From Jiella soli (GTDB taxonomy: Bacteria > Pseudomonadota > Alphaproteobacteria > Rhizobiales > Rhizobiaceae), in assembly GCF_020615385.1 (NCBI RefSeq), contig NZ_JAJAVB010000024.1, forward strand, positions 62,001 through 126,000: a stretch of DNA of 64,000 nucleotides, in the 5' to 3' direction. The notes beneath the pieces are model-generated. The model did not search any database. It saw only the letters and a list, made by a program, of their open reading frames with translations, and had not been told where the DNA came from. A program made the translations under genes and the position numbers. Within the stretch, counting starts at the first letter, position 1. Each line of letters starts with the position of its first letter. Shown piece after piece: positions 40,590-50,698 of this stretch.

Positions 40590-42029
40590 TCAGACCAGCA
40601 TCGACATCGGGTTCTCGATCAGCTGCTTGAAGGCGCTGAGGAGTTCGGCACCGAGCACGCCGTCGACGGCGCGGTGGTCGGTCGAGAGCGTCGCGCTCAT
40701 CACCGTTGCGACGGTGACGGCACCGTTCTTCACCACGGCGCGCTGGTCTCCCGCGCCGACCGCCAGGATCGTCGCATGCGGCGGGTTGATGACAGCCGAG
40801 AAGTCCTTGATCCCGAACATGCCGAGATTGGACACAGCGGACGTGCCGCCCTGATATTCCTCCGGCTTCAGCTTGCGGGAGCGGGCGCGCTTGGCGAGAT
40901 CCTTCATCTCGTTGGAGATCGCCGACAGCGTCTTCTCCTCGGCGCGTCGGATGATCGGCGTGATCAACCCGCCCTCGATCGAGACGGCGACCCCGACATC
41001 GGCATGCTTGTGGATCAGCATCGCGCCTTCGGTCCAGGAGGCGTTCGCCATCGGCACGGCCTTCAGCGCCAGCGCATGCGCCTTGATGATCATGTCGTTG
41101 ACCGAGAGCTTGTAGGCAGGCTTTTCGCCGTCCGGCGTCTTGATCATCGGCGACGCCTTGTTGAGCTGCGTCCTCAGCGCCAGTAGCGCGTCGAGTTCGC
41201 AGTCGAGCGTCAGGTAGAAGTGCGGGATTGTCGTCTTCGCCTCGACGAGGCGCTTGGCGATGGTCTTGCGCATCCCGTCGTGCGGGACCTTCTCGTAGGA
41301 GCCCTCCTGAAAGAGCTTCATGATGCTCTCGTCGCTCGCCGCCTTGGCGATCGGCGCGGCTGCGGCCGCGGCCTGGGGTTCAGCCCCCTTCTGCGGAGCG
41401 GCATCCGCCGGCTTCTTCGCAGCGCCGCCCGCCTTGGCGGACTCGATGTCGGCCTTGACGACGCGGCCGTGCGGCCCGGAGCCGTTCACGGCGGACAGGT
41501 CGACGCCGGCCTCCTTGGCGAGGCGCCTGGCGAGCGGCGAAGCGAAGATCCGGTCTCCACCAGCCTGCGCTCCCACATCCTTGCCGGCTGAGGAGGATGC
41601 CGCCGCGCCATTGCCGCCGGCCGGACGGCTGTCGCCACGCATTTCCGGCTCCTTGGCCTGTTCCACGCTGCCCGTCGCAGCAGCATCGGCCTTGGCATTC
41701 TCTGCCATCGGGCCGCCCTTGGCGTCGCCGGCCTGAGCCGCGCCGCCCCCGTCACCACCACCCTTGGCGGCATCGGCAACGTCCTCGCCCTCCGCGGCGA
41801 GGATCGCGATGACCGCATTGACCTTCACGCCCTCGGTCCCAGCGGGCACGAGGATCTTGGCGACGGTACCCTCGTCGACCGCCTCGACCTCCATCGTGGC
41901 CTTGTCGGTCTCGATCTCGGCGATGACGTCGCCGGAGGAGATCTCGTCGCCCTCCTTCACCAGCCATTTGGCGAGGTTGCCCTCCTCCATCGTCGGCGAC
42001 AGCGCGGGCATGGTGACATTGATCGGCAT
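40590..42029 (-). CDS. pdhC: pyruvate dehydrogenase dihydrolipoamide acetyltransferase (E2)
   Basis: 479-residue core of the PDH complex. N-terminal lipoyl domain (about 1-80, lipoyl Lys in [17 protein letters not shown]), an Ala/Gly-rich flexible linker, a peripheral subunit-binding domain (about 165-200: [18 protein letters not shown]) and the catalytic acyltransferase domain ending [14 protein letters not shown] with the active-site His-Asp motif. One lipoyl domain only, as is normal for alphaproteobacteria. Confidence 0.97.
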   Translation of the reverse strand: MPINVTMPALSPTMEEGNLAKWLVKEGDEISSGDVIAEIETDKATMEVEAVDEGTVAKILVPAGTEGVKVNAVIAILAAEGEDVADAAKGGGDGGGAAQAGDAKGGPMAENAKADAAATGSVEQAKEPEMRGDSRPAGGNGAAASSSAGKDVGAQAGGDRIFASPLARRLAKEAGVDLSAVNGSGPHGRVVKADIESAKAGGAAKKPADAAPQKGAEPQAAAAAAPIAKAASDESIMKLFQEGSYEKVPHDGMRKTIAKRLVEAKTTIPHFYLTLDCELDALLALRTQLNKASPMIKTPDGEKPAYKLSVNDMIIKAHALALKAVPMANASWTEGAMLIHKHADVGVAVSIEGGLITPIIRRAEEKTLSAISNEMKDLAKRARSRKLKPEEYQGGTSAVSNLGMFGIKDFSAVINPPHATILAVGAGDQRAVVKNGAVTVATVMSATLSTDHRAVDGVLGAELLSAFKQLIENPMSMLV

Positions 42030-42055
42030 GGCGTCGTCTCCGCGAAAAGCGGTCC

Positions 42056-42676
42056 CTAGTGATCGTTCTGTTGCGTTTCGCTGCCGGAAGGCTGCTGGCT
42101 GAACGGCCAGAGCACCGACAGGGGAAAGGAAATGGCGTCGAAGGGCGGCGCCGCGACATCGTCGGCGCCGGAGAAGGTCGCGCCAACCATCCAGCGTCCG
42201 TCGAGAAGCGCGAAGGTCTCGAGAAACTCGGCGCGCGGGTCGAGGAGCCAGAAGAACGGCACGCCAACCTCTGCGTAGATGCGGCGCTTCTCCTGGCGAT
42301 CGTAGCGCTCGGTTGAGGGCGAAACCACCTCGCAGATCCAGTCTGGCGGGGTCGAGATGAAGGCTGACTCGGGCAACGACGGCAAGCGCTCGCGCCGCCA
42401 GCCGGCGATATCCGGCACGAGCACATCCGACCCGAGGTGCAGTTCCGGCTCATCGAGGATGATCCAGCCGCCCGGCCCCGAACGGCCACGACCAAAAGCG
42501 TCGATCAGCTCTGCCCCGAGATAGGAAGCCGCAGCCGCATGCTTGGGAGCCGGCCGCGGATGCGTCACCAGCTCGCCGTCGAGGATCTCGGCAACGAGAT
42601 GGGAAGGCACAGCCTCCAGATCCGCATAGGTCGCGGCCGCGCGCGACCGCTGCGGCAATGCTTCAGCGCTGGACAT
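42056..42676 (-). CDS. Uma2 family (DUF820) PD-(D/E)XK nuclease-fold protein
   Basis: 206 residues. Uma2 core: [53 protein letters not shown] with the catalytic Glu, and [15 protein letters not shown]. The predicted active site looks complete. Biological role unknown. It sits between an SRPBCC gene and pdhC in the pyruvate dehydrogenase operon, which makes it the second Uma2 gene in this window embedded in a core respiratory/metabolic operon. Confidence 0.88.
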   Translation of the reverse strand: MSSAEALPQRSRAAATYADLEAVPSHLVAEILDGELVTHPRPAPKHAAAASYLGAELIDAFGRGRSGPGGWIILDEPELHLGSDVLVPDIAGWRRERLPSLPESAFISTPPDWICEVVSPSTERYDRQEKRRIYAEVGVPFFWLLDPRAEFLETFALLDGRWMVGATFSGADDVAAPPFDAISFPLSVLWPFSQQPSGSETQQNDH

Positions 42677-42688
42677 CGCAGCTTCCGT

Positions 42689-43192
42689 TCATGGCCCTTC
42701 GTCCGCCCCGTCCGCGTCGTGATCGTGAGACTCCGCGTGCGAAGCCAGACGCCCCAGATGATGCTCCCACCCGGCGCGATGGTCGAGGAGAAAGACCGAG
42801 CGGTCGGGCTCCGGCGCGGCCTCCCAACCCTGATGCTCGATCGTCACGCGCGTCCCGGTGCCAACGGGCTCCAGCGACACCGAGACGACGGTATCGAAGT
42901 CCCAGCCTTCATCCGCCCAGACCATGACGAAGCCCTTCGGCGGCTGGTAGGCGGTCACCTCCGCCGTGACGCTTCGGCCCTTGCCCGACGGGTCGACGAA
43001 GGGGGCGGAAAATCGTCCGCCGAGCCGCGGCTCGAAGGTGAGATGCTCCTGCCACCAGACCTTGAAGCAGTCCGGCGCCGTCAAGCAGCGCCAGACGTTC
43101 TGCAACGGAGCGGCGACGACGCGCGTGACAACCACGACGGCGTCGTTCGGCGCCGTATCGCCCGGTTCCTTCTGCCCCGCACCGCCGGTCAT
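42689..43192 (-). CDS. SRPBCC (AHSA1-type) domain protein
   Basis: 167 residues with one START/Bet v1-like fold of the AHSA1 group: VVVTRVVAAPLQNVWRCLTA at the start, FEPRLGGRFSAPF, GFVMVWADEG, then TIEHQGWEA and WEHHLGRLASHAES. Such proteins bind hydrophobic ligands or chaperone partners; no enzymatic role can be assigned. It starts 4 bases after pdhB and ends 12 bases before the Uma2 gene. The His/Asp-rich tail (ESHDHDADGADEG) could bind metal, but this is only a composition remark. Confidence 0.85.
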   Translation of the reverse strand: MTGGAGQKEPGDTAPNDAVVVVTRVVAAPLQNVWRCLTAPDCFKVWWQEHLTFEPRLGGRFSAPFVDPSGKGRSVTAEVTAYQPPKGFVMVWADEGWDFDTVVSVSLEPVGTGTRVTIEHQGWEAAPEPDRSVFLLDHRAGWEHHLGRLASHAESHDHDADGADEGP

Positions 43193-43196
43193 GGCC

Positions 43197-44672
43197 TCAA
43201 TCCCGGTAGCAGACAGCCTTCACCGCATCGATCACTTCCTTGACCGAGGGCAGAGCCAGCTTCTCGAGATTGGCGGCATAGGGCATGGGCACGTCCTTGC
43301 CGCAGATCTTCAGGACCGGCGCGTCGAGATAGTCGAAGGCGCGGACCATGAGTTCGGAGGCGATGTGGCCGCCGACCGAGTTCTGCGGGAAGCCTTCCTC
43401 GACGGTGACGCAGCGATTGGTCTTCTTCACCGAGCGCACCACCGTGTCGAGATCCATCGGCCGGATCGTGCGAAGATCGATCACCTCCGCGTCGATCCCC
43501 TCCTTCGCCAGTTCCTCCGCCGCCTTCACCGCATAGGTCATGCCGATGCCGAAGGAGACGATGGTGACGTCCGTGCCGGACTTGTGGATGCGCGCCTTGC
43601 CGATCGGCACCGTCCAGTCGTCGAGCTTCGGGATCTCGAAGGAGTGGCCGTAGAGGATCTCGTTCTCGAGGAAGATCACCGGGTTCGGATCGCGGATCGC
43701 CGACTTCAGGAGGCCCTTGGCGTCGGCCGCGGTGAAGGGCTGGACGACCTTGAGGCCCGGAATATGGCTGTACCAGGCGGCATAGTCCTGGCTGTGCTGG
43801 GCGGCGACCCGGGCAGCAGCTCCGTTCGGCCCGCGGAACACGATCGGGCAGCCCATCTGGCCGCCGGCCATGTAGAGCGTCTTCGCCGCCGAATTGATGA
43901 TCTGGTCGATCGCCTGCATGGCGAAGTTGAAGGTCATGAACTCGACGACGGGCCTCAGGCCACCGAAGGCCGCACCGACGCCAAGACCGGCAAAGCCGTG
44001 CTCGGTGATCGGCGTGTCGACGATGCGCCTTGCGCCGAACTCGTCGAGCAGCCCCTGCGTGATCTTGTAGGCCCCCTGGTATTCGGCGACCTCCTCGCCC
44101 ATCACGAAGACCGCCTCGTCGCGGCGAAGCTCCTCGGCCATCGCGTCGCGCAGCGCCTCGCGCACGGTGGTCGACACCATTTCGGTGCCCTCGGGGATCT
44201 CCTGCGCATATTGGCCGACATCGTCCTCGGGATCGGGATGAACCTTGCCCTCAGCCGGAACGCGGCGTGCGGAAATGTCGGAGACCGCCGCAGCAGGCGC
44301 CTCGGGCTTCTCGCCCGCGCCCTGCTTTTCGTCGGTCTGGCGCGTCGCGGAGGTGTCCTCGGCCGCCGAGGCCGGCGCGCCGCGCTGGCCGTCCGTCGAC
44401 CTGGCGTTCTCCAGCGCGCTCTCGTCCTCGTCCTCGCCGAGCAGGAGCGCGATCGGCGTGTTGACCTTCACACCTTCCGAACCCGCCTCAACCAGGATCT
44501 TGCCGAGCTTGCCCTCGTCGACGGCCTCGACCTCCATGGTCGCCTTGTCGGTCTCGATCTCGGCAATGACGTCGCCGGCGGCGACGGTGTCGCCCACCTG
44601 CTTGACCCATTTGGCGAGCGTGCCCTCCTCCATGGTGGGAGAGAGAGCCGGCATCAGAATTTCAGTCGGCAT
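43197..44672 (-). CDS. pdhB: pyruvate dehydrogenase E1 beta subunit with N-terminal lipoyl domain
   Basis: 491 residues. Residues 1-80 form a lipoyl domain (lipoyl Lys in [17 protein letters not shown]), followed by a disordered linker to about 155 and then the E1-beta transketolase-like domain ([54 protein letters not shown]). E1-beta with its own lipoyl domain is typical of alphaproteobacteria. Together with PdhA it decarboxylates pyruvate with thiamine diphosphate. Confidence 0.97.
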   Translation of the reverse strand: MPTEILMPALSPTMEEGTLAKWVKQVGDTVAAGDVIAEIETDKATMEVEAVDEGKLGKILVEAGSEGVKVNTPIALLLGEDEDESALENARSTDGQRGAPASAAEDTSATRQTDEKQGAGEKPEAPAAAVSDISARRVPAEGKVHPDPEDDVGQYAQEIPEGTEMVSTTVREALRDAMAEELRRDEAVFVMGEEVAEYQGAYKITQGLLDEFGARRIVDTPITEHGFAGLGVGAAFGGLRPVVEFMTFNFAMQAIDQIINSAAKTLYMAGGQMGCPIVFRGPNGAAARVAAQHSQDYAAWYSHIPGLKVVQPFTAADAKGLLKSAIRDPNPVIFLENEILYGHSFEIPKLDDWTVPIGKARIHKSGTDVTIVSFGIGMTYAVKAAEELAKEGIDAEVIDLRTIRPMDLDTVVRSVKKTNRCVTVEEGFPQNSVGGHIASELMVRAFDYLDAPVLKICGKDVPMPYAANLEKLALPSVKEVIDAVKAVCYRD

Positions 44673-44687
44673 CGTTTCGCCCCACCC

Positions 44688-45809
44688 TTACTCGGCCGCC
44701 TGCGGAATGTCGTCCGCATAGATATCCGTCCAAAGCTCGGACACGTCCGGCTCGGGATCGTTCTGCGCGAAGTCCGCCGCGTCGGCGACGATCTCGCGCA
44801 CTTCCTTGTCGAGAGCCTTGACGTCGTCTTCCGACATGCCGTGCTTCTCGAGGAGACGGCGCTTGACCTGCTCGATCGGGTCCGACTCCGAGCGCATCTT
44901 CTGCACCTCGTCGCGGGTCCGGTACTTCGCCGGATCGGACATGGAGTGGCCGCGATAGCGATAGGTCATCATCTCCAGGATGATCGGCCCGTCTCCCTTG
45001 CGGCAATGCTCGGCGGCGAGGTCGCCGGCCGCCTTCACCGCCCTGACATCCATGCCGTCGACCTGGATGCCCGGAATCTTGAAGGAAATTCCGCGATGGG
45101 CGAAGTTCGTCTCCGCCGAGGCGCGGTTGACCGAGGTGCCCATGGCGTAGCGGTTGTTCTCGATGACGTAGACCACCGGCAGCTTCCACAGCGAGGCCAT
45201 GTTGAAGCTCTCGTAGACCTGGCCCTGATTGGCCGCGCCGTCGCCGAAATAGGTGATCGAGATCGCGTCGTTGCGCTTGTAGCGGTTGGCGAAGGCGAGA
45301 CCGGTCCCGATCGGCACCTGCGCGCCGACGATGCCATGGCCGCCGAAGAAGTTCTTCTCCTTCGAGAACATGTGCATCGAGCCGCCCTTGCCCTTGGAAT
45401 AGCCGGAGCGGCGGCCGGTCAGCTCGGCCATGACGCCGCGCGCTTCCATGCCGGTGGCGAGCATATGGCCGTGATCGCGATAGCCGGTGACGACCTCGTC
45501 GCCCTCCTTCATCGCCATCTGCATGCCGACGACGACCGCTTCCTGGCCGATGTAGAGATGGCAGAAGCCGCCGATGAAGCCCATGCCGTAGAGCTGTCCC
45601 GCCTTCTCTTCGAAGCGGCGGATGAGGAGCATGTCGCGATAGGCGCGCACCTCTTCATCCTTGCCGAGATCGGCCGGCGCGGGCGGATCGAAATGCTCCA
45701 GCGTCTCGACGATTTGCGTGGACGAATCCTTCACCGCCGGCGCCGCCTTGGCGCCGGACGATCGACCTGCGCCCCGCGTCGCGGGCGCCTTCTTCTGCCT
45801 GGCCGCCAT
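44688..45809 (-). CDS. pdhA: pyruvate dehydrogenase E1 alpha subunit
   Basis: 373 residues. Thiamine diphosphate motif GDGAANQGQVYESFNMASLW (about 203-222), GKGGSMHMFS, and the phosphorylation-loop-like region YRYRGHSMSDPAKYR. The N-terminal 35 residues are a Lys/Ala-rich tail. Ribosome binding site AGGAGG precedes the ATG at 45809. First gene of the pdh operon, with an identifiable promoter and paired dyads upstream. Confidence 0.97.
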   Translation of the reverse strand: MAARQKKAPATRGAGRSSGAKAAPAVKDSSTQIVETLEHFDPPAPADLGKDEEVRAYRDMLLIRRFEEKAGQLYGMGFIGGFCHLYIGQEAVVVGMQMAMKEGDEVVTGYRDHGHMLATGMEARGVMAELTGRRSGYSKGKGGSMHMFSKEKNFFGGHGIVGAQVPIGTGLAFANRYKRNDAISITYFGDGAANQGQVYESFNMASLWKLPVVYVIENNRYAMGTSVNRASAETNFAHRGISFKIPGIQVDGMDVRAVKAAGDLAAEHCRKGDGPIILEMMTYRYRGHSMSDPAKYRTRDEVQKMRSESDPIEQVKRRLLEKHGMSEDDVKALDKEVREIVADAADFAQNDPEPDVSELWTDIYADDIPQAAE

Positions 45810-45861
45810 GCTGCCTCCTGATCTTGACCCGTCGTCTTACGGCTACACGTAGATGGGCGGC

Positions 45862-45889
45862 AGTATAAGACCAGTGGGAGCAGCATCAA
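45862..45889 (-). promoter_or_regulatory. candidate sigma-70 promoter of pdhA
   Basis: On the minus strand, TTGATG (45884-45889) and TATACT (45862-45867) are separated by 16 bases. Predicted transcription start near 45855, about 45 bases before the pdhA ATG. Confidence 0.55.
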
Positions 45890-45904
45890 GCGAACCCGGC
45901 TTCT

Positions 45905-45960
45905 TTAACCTGATTTCGGTTATACCAACATCCCGATCGTCAATTAACCAGATGTCGGTT
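45905..45960. promoter_or_regulatory. paired AACC-N7-GGTT dyads upstream of pdhA
   Basis: TTAACCTGATTTCGGTT (45905-45921) and TTAACCAGATGTCGGTT (45944-45960) match at 15 of 17 positions, each with an AACC-N7-GGTT dyad, and are 39 bases apart. They lie upstream of the predicted -35 box, at roughly -58 and -97, positions usual for an activator. Confidence 0.55.
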
Positions 45961-46127
45961 GATGACGAATTGTTGCGGTGCAACATTCACTTGCGATGCG
46001 ATCAAGGCAATACGGAAGCTACAAAAACGCGAGCGCTCCGGTGCGGGGCCCCTGCGGGTTTTGCAGCGCAAAAGCGAGAGTGCAGCAAAATGACGTTCTT
46101 GCGATGACTGCGAGAGCCCGGCTGATA

Positions 46128-46436
46128 TCAGCGGAGAATCACGATCTCGTCTTCTGTGACGAGGTTCAGCGCGCTACGCGCCTGTTCGTCGATCATGTCG
46201 CGCTCCAGCGTGCCGTCGTGCAGAAGCTGTACGCGCTTTTCCAGATGCTCGCGCCGACGCGTGAGTTCGGCAAACTCCGCGGAACGCTCGGCAAGCTCCC
46301 GCGCGAGCTTCGCCTTGGCCTGCAGCCCATACTGGCCGCTCTGCGCATGGACCGCGAAATAGGCGAGGAAGCTGGCCGTGATCGCCGGAACGATGAGCCG
46401 GCCGAGATGTGTCTGTCGCTTCTGGATCGTGCGCAT
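46128..46436 (-). CDS. FtsB/DivIC-like septum formation initiator
   Basis: 102 residues: a short basic N-terminus, one transmembrane helix (LIVPAITASFLAYFAVHAQS, about 13-32), then a coiled coil (ARELAERSAEFAELTRRREH, about 45-75) and a conserved end (DMIDEQARSALNLVTEDEIV). This is the DivIC/FtsB family layout of divisome bitopic proteins. ATG at 46436 is chosen since it begins just before the helix. In other Hyphomicrobiales this gene lies between eno and pdhA; here two channel genes separate it from eno. Confidence 0.88.
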   Translation of the reverse strand: MRTIQKRQTHLGRLIVPAITASFLAYFAVHAQSGQYGLQAKAKLARELAERSAEFAELTRRREHLEKRVQLLHDGTLERDMIDEQARSALNLVTEDEIVILR

Positions 46437-46538
46437 GAGAGCCTCCGAGCCCACACTTTGCCAGCGGTGGCTTAAGGCCGCGTAAACCAAGCGCGCGCGC
46501 CTTGATGCATGATAGAATGTCGCAGAGCGTCGGCCCCT

Positions 46539-46574
46539 GTTTATTCCGGTTGCCCACTGTCTATTCCAGTTGAC
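46539..46574. repeat. 20-base-period direct repeats upstream of the first FNT gene
   Basis: GTTTATTCCGGTTGCC (46539-46554) and GTCTATTCCAGTTGAC (46559-46574) agree at 13 of 16 positions and are exactly 20 bases apart, about two DNA turns. They end about 70 bases before the first FNT gene. Candidate tandem operator. Confidence 0.55.
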
Positions 46575-46645
46575 GGTCGCGCCCTACTCTTTCCCGCTTC
46601 GACGGCTGCGCATGACGCAAGGTCTGGTCCGTCGGGGAGAAACCG

Positions 46646-47656
46646 ATGGACGCTCGAAGTGCTGCAGACGGGGACGGCGGCAAGCCGCAAAAGGAACGAG
46701 ATGCCGAGGAGAAGCGGCAGACCGACCCCGAGACCTCCCTCGCGAACGCGCCTTCCGAAGGCGAGACGATTTCCGACTTCTTCGCCTTCGAGGAGATCTT
46801 TGCGCGGGTCCTGTCCACCGCGGATGACGAACTCGACGCCAGCAACAAATACCTGTTCTGGAGCGGTCTCGGCGCCGGCGGAGCCATCGGCCTGACCTTC
46901 CTCGCCCGCGTCGTCTTCACTGATGCGGCGCATGAGACGGAGCCCGGCCTTCTCGGCAATATCCTCTATCCCGTCGGCTTCCTGATCATCGTGCTCGGGC
47001 GCTATCAGCTGTTCACCGAGAACACGCTGACGCCCGTCGTCCTGGTCCTCGTCAAGCTCGCCAGCCTGCGCAACCTCCTGCGCCTCTGGCTCGTGGTGCT
47101 GATCGCCAATATGATCGGGGCGACCGGCGTCGCGGCGCTGCTCGGCTATTTCGACGTGCTCAATCCGGAGCGCCTGAAAATGGCGCTGGAGATCAGCCGA
47201 CACGCCTATGAGACCGGCTGGTGGTCGCTCTTCTCCAAGGCGATCATCGCCGGCTGGATCGTCGCGGCCATGGTCTGGCTCGTGCATGGCGGCCGCGACA
47301 CCGTGTCGAAGATCCTGTTCGTCTGGATGCTGATGTATTTCGTCGGCGTCGGCGGTTTCTTCCATGTGATCACCTCTTCGGTCGAGGTGTTCTTCCTGGC
47401 CTTCCGGGCGGAGGACGTCAGCTTCTGGCCGCTGCTGCCGAACTTCGTCCTGCCGGTTCTTCTCGGCAACACGATCGGCGGCGTGACCTTCGTCGCCATC
47501 CTCAACTATGCGCAATTCGCCGAACACGAGGACGCCAAGCTGTTCGAGCGCTACGGACAAAAGCTGTCCTGGCGCGACTGGATGTTCAGCCACAACGAGC
47601 AGCGCCACGCGGCCAAGGGCGAGAGCAAGGCGAGCGGCGCTGACGCTCCAGCCTGA
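46646..47656 (+). CDS. formate/nitrite transporter (FNT) family channel, first copy
   Basis: 336 residues. A hydrophilic, charged N-terminal tail (about 1-65) precedes six predicted transmembrane helices. FNT signatures of the YfdC-like branch: GRYQLFTENTLTPVV in the pore loop and FFHVITSSVEVFF near the conserved pore His. The substrate is not predictable; FNT members carry formate, nitrite or hydrosulfide, and for the YfdC branch none is proven. Tail lengths at both ends exceed FocA. A second copy follows in the same direction. Confidence 0.88.
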   Translation: MDARSAADGDGGKPQKERDAEEKRQTDPETSLANAPSEGETISDFFAFEEIFARVLSTADDELDASNKYLFWSGLGAGGAIGLTFLARVVFTDAAHETEPGLLGNILYPVGFLIIVLGRYQLFTENTLTPVVLVLVKLASLRNLLRLWLVVLIANMIGATGVAALLGYFDVLNPERLKMALEISRHAYETGWWSLFSKAIIAGWIVAAMVWLVHGGRDTVSKILFVWMLMYFVGVGGFFHVITSSVEVFFLAFRAEDVSFWPLLPNFVLPVLLGNTIGGVTFVAILNYAQFAEHEDAKLFERYGQKLSWRDWMFSHNEQRHAAKGESKASGADAPA

Positions 47657-47824
47657 CCTGGTCGCGCCGAGGGCGGATCCATCGGAAGGCGAGCGCGGGG
47701 CGGCGTACACCGACAGTTTACGGGGCGTATCCTCAACACGCGCTCCGGAAGCACTAGCTTCCGGCGTCGATGGAGCTTGACGGCTAGCGCTCCGACCACC
47801 TCTCCCTTCGACTTCAGGACCCGC

Positions 47825-48736
47825 ATGGATACGCAGACAACGACCAAGGAAAAGCACAGCGGCAATGCCGGCAGGCGGCACTCCAACGACGTCACAGAGA
47901 AGCGGATCGAGGAAGAAGGCTCGACGCTCACCCAGACGGAGCTGCGCGAGATCGAGCGGCGGCTCAGCCTCCGCCCGCTCGCGATCTATGAGCTCGTCCG
48001 CCAGGAGGGCGAGGACGAACTCACCCGGCCGACGTCGAGCCTGTGGTGGTCGGGCCTTGCCGCCGGCCTGTCGATCGGCTTCTCGGTGTTCACCCAGGCG
48101 GTGCTGCGGGCCTATCTGCCCGACACGCCCTGGCGGCCGCTGATCGAGTGCTGGGGCTATTCCGTCGGCTTCCTCATCGTCATTCTCGGCCGTCAGCAGC
48201 TGTTCACGGAAATCACCCTGACTGCGACGCTGCCGGTCCTCGCGCGGCCCCGATGGATTGGCGTGAAGGCCCTGATCCGGCTCTGGGCGGTCGTCTTCGC
48301 CGCCAACATGGTGGGAACGGCGGTCTACGGCGCCGGCATCGCCTTCGACGTCCTGAACACGCCGGAGATCACCGCGGCCGCCCTCGCCATCTCGCGCGAC
48401 GCCATGGAAGGCGGGCCATTGTCGACGCTCCTTCGCGGCATCGTCGCCGGCTGGCTGATCGCCACCGTCGTCTGGGTGCTGCCGTCCGCCCAGAACGCCG
48501 GCTTCTTCGTCATCGCGCTCCTGACCTTCCTCATCGCGCTGTTCCACCTGTCCCACGTGGTGGCGGGATCGGTCGAAGCGATGACGCTGATGTTCGCGGG
48601 GGAACTCATGCCCCATCATGCGATCTGGGGCTTCTACCTGCCGGCGCTCGTCGGCAACATCCTCGGCGGCTCGGCGCTGTTCGCGCTGATCAGCTACGGC
48701 CAGGTCGCGCCGGAGCTCGATCCGAAAGGCAATTAG
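47825..48736 (+). CDS. formate/nitrite transporter (FNT) family channel, second copy
   Basis: 303 residues with the same architecture as the preceding gene: a charged N-terminal tail (about 1-60), then six helices. Signatures GRQQLFTEITLTATLPV and FHLSHVVAGSVEAM align with those of the first copy, but overall sequence has diverged strongly (tails unrelated), so the duplication is old or the two were acquired separately. The start at 47825 is chosen as the first ATG after the last stop-free spacer; a GTG/ATG 16 codons upstream is possible. 168 bases separate the two genes. Confidence 0.87.
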   Translation: MDTQTTTKEKHSGNAGRRHSNDVTEKRIEEEGSTLTQTELREIERRLSLRPLAIYELVRQEGEDELTRPTSSLWWSGLAAGLSIGFSVFTQAVLRAYLPDTPWRPLIECWGYSVGFLIVILGRQQLFTEITLTATLPVLARPRWIGVKALIRLWAVVFAANMVGTAVYGAGIAFDVLNTPEITAAALAISRDAMEGGPLSTLLRGIVAGWLIATVVWVLPSAQNAGFFVIALLTFLIALFHLSHVVAGSVEAMTLMFAGELMPHHAIWGFYLPALVGNILGGSALFALISYGQVAPELDPKGN

Positions 48737-48802
48737 GGAGGGAGAGGCGAAGGGGCCGGAGCAATCTCAGGCGGGTGGCCGACGCCGTTCAAACGTCGTC
48801 AT

Positions 48803-48827
48803 GATCCCGGCCCCGGGGGCCGGGATC
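48803..48827. repeat. GATCCCGGCCCC palindrome
   Basis: Perfect 12-bp inverted repeat around one G, 67 bases after the second FNT gene and before the convergent eno. May be a terminator or a dispersed palindromic element. Confidence 0.6.
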
Positions 48828-48918
48828 AATTCCTAGGCGTCGAACGGACCGCCTCGATCCAGAAAGTTCGACGGGGCGGCAACGCGTCACCGCATTCGGC
48901 TTTTGCCGCTCTGGAATG

Positions 48919-48941
48919 CATCCCGGGTCTAGCCCGGGATG
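48919..48941. repeat. CATCCCGGG-TCTAG-CCCGGGATG palindrome
   Basis: Perfect 9-bp arms with a TCTAG loop, 53 bases before the eno stop. Similar in core (ATCCCGG) to the palindrome at 48803-48827, suggesting members of one dispersed family. Confidence 0.6.
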
Positions 48942-48993
48942 ACGACCCTTCGGGCCATAGCGCCGCGTCTTTCACCGACGGGCTCCGTCCGCC

Positions 48994-50313
<1,320 letters not shown>

Positions 50314-50466
50314 CTAGTCCAACTGGGCAGGGCTGAATAGCGCAGACCGGCGCTTTCTGGAGGGCGATCGGCCGCCGGCGCACTTTCTCGCAAGAGCGAT
50401 GTGGGAACCGCTGGCTATGGCGACGAATTTCATGGGCAACGAAGCCAGAGATTCGGGAGGCAGAAC

Positions 50467-50691
50467 ATGGCCGACGTAACCTTCGAAGACGATGCGCCCG
50501 ACACGATCGTACGTGTCGACGGCGTCATCATCGGCCGGCTGACCGGCCAGGACGCGAACAGACAGATGCAGTGGCGCGCAGGCCATGACTACGACCAGGA
50601 AAAGGTCGAAGCCTTCGATCACGCCTATGCCGCGGGAGATCGTTCCCCGGAGGCCGCCAGACAGGCGCTCAAGAAGGCCGGCCTCGCCTGA
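50467..50691 (+). CDS. hypothetical protein, 74 residues
   Basis: Begins at an ATG 8 bases after GGGAGG. Soluble, acidic, no signal peptide. Residues 14-28 (IVRVDGVIIGRLTGQ) look like a beta hairpin; the second half (about 40-74) looks helical, ending EAARQALKKAGLA. No family recognised. It lies between divergent eno and convergent kdsA, ending 7 bases before the kdsA stop. Confidence 0.65.
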   Translation: MADVTFEDDAPDTIVRVDGVIIGRLTGQDANRQMQWRAGHDYDQEKVEAFDHAYAAGDRSPEAARQALKKAGLA

Positions 50692-50698
50692 GGCTGTC

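Larger units (their letters stand above)
45810..46127. other. intergenic region upstream of pdhA
   Basis: 318 bases between pdhA (reading left) and the stop of the FtsB-like gene (same strand). AT-rich between about 45890 and 46000. It holds the pdhA promoter, two AACC-N7-GGTT dyads and one TGTTGC-GGT-GCAACA palindrome (45971-45985). No gene seen. Confidence 0.6.

Noticed and set aside
46541-48619. 692-codon minus-strand open frame opposite the FNT genes
   Set aside because: Overlaps two membrane channels with clear signatures; the reverse product is strongly charged and has no known features.
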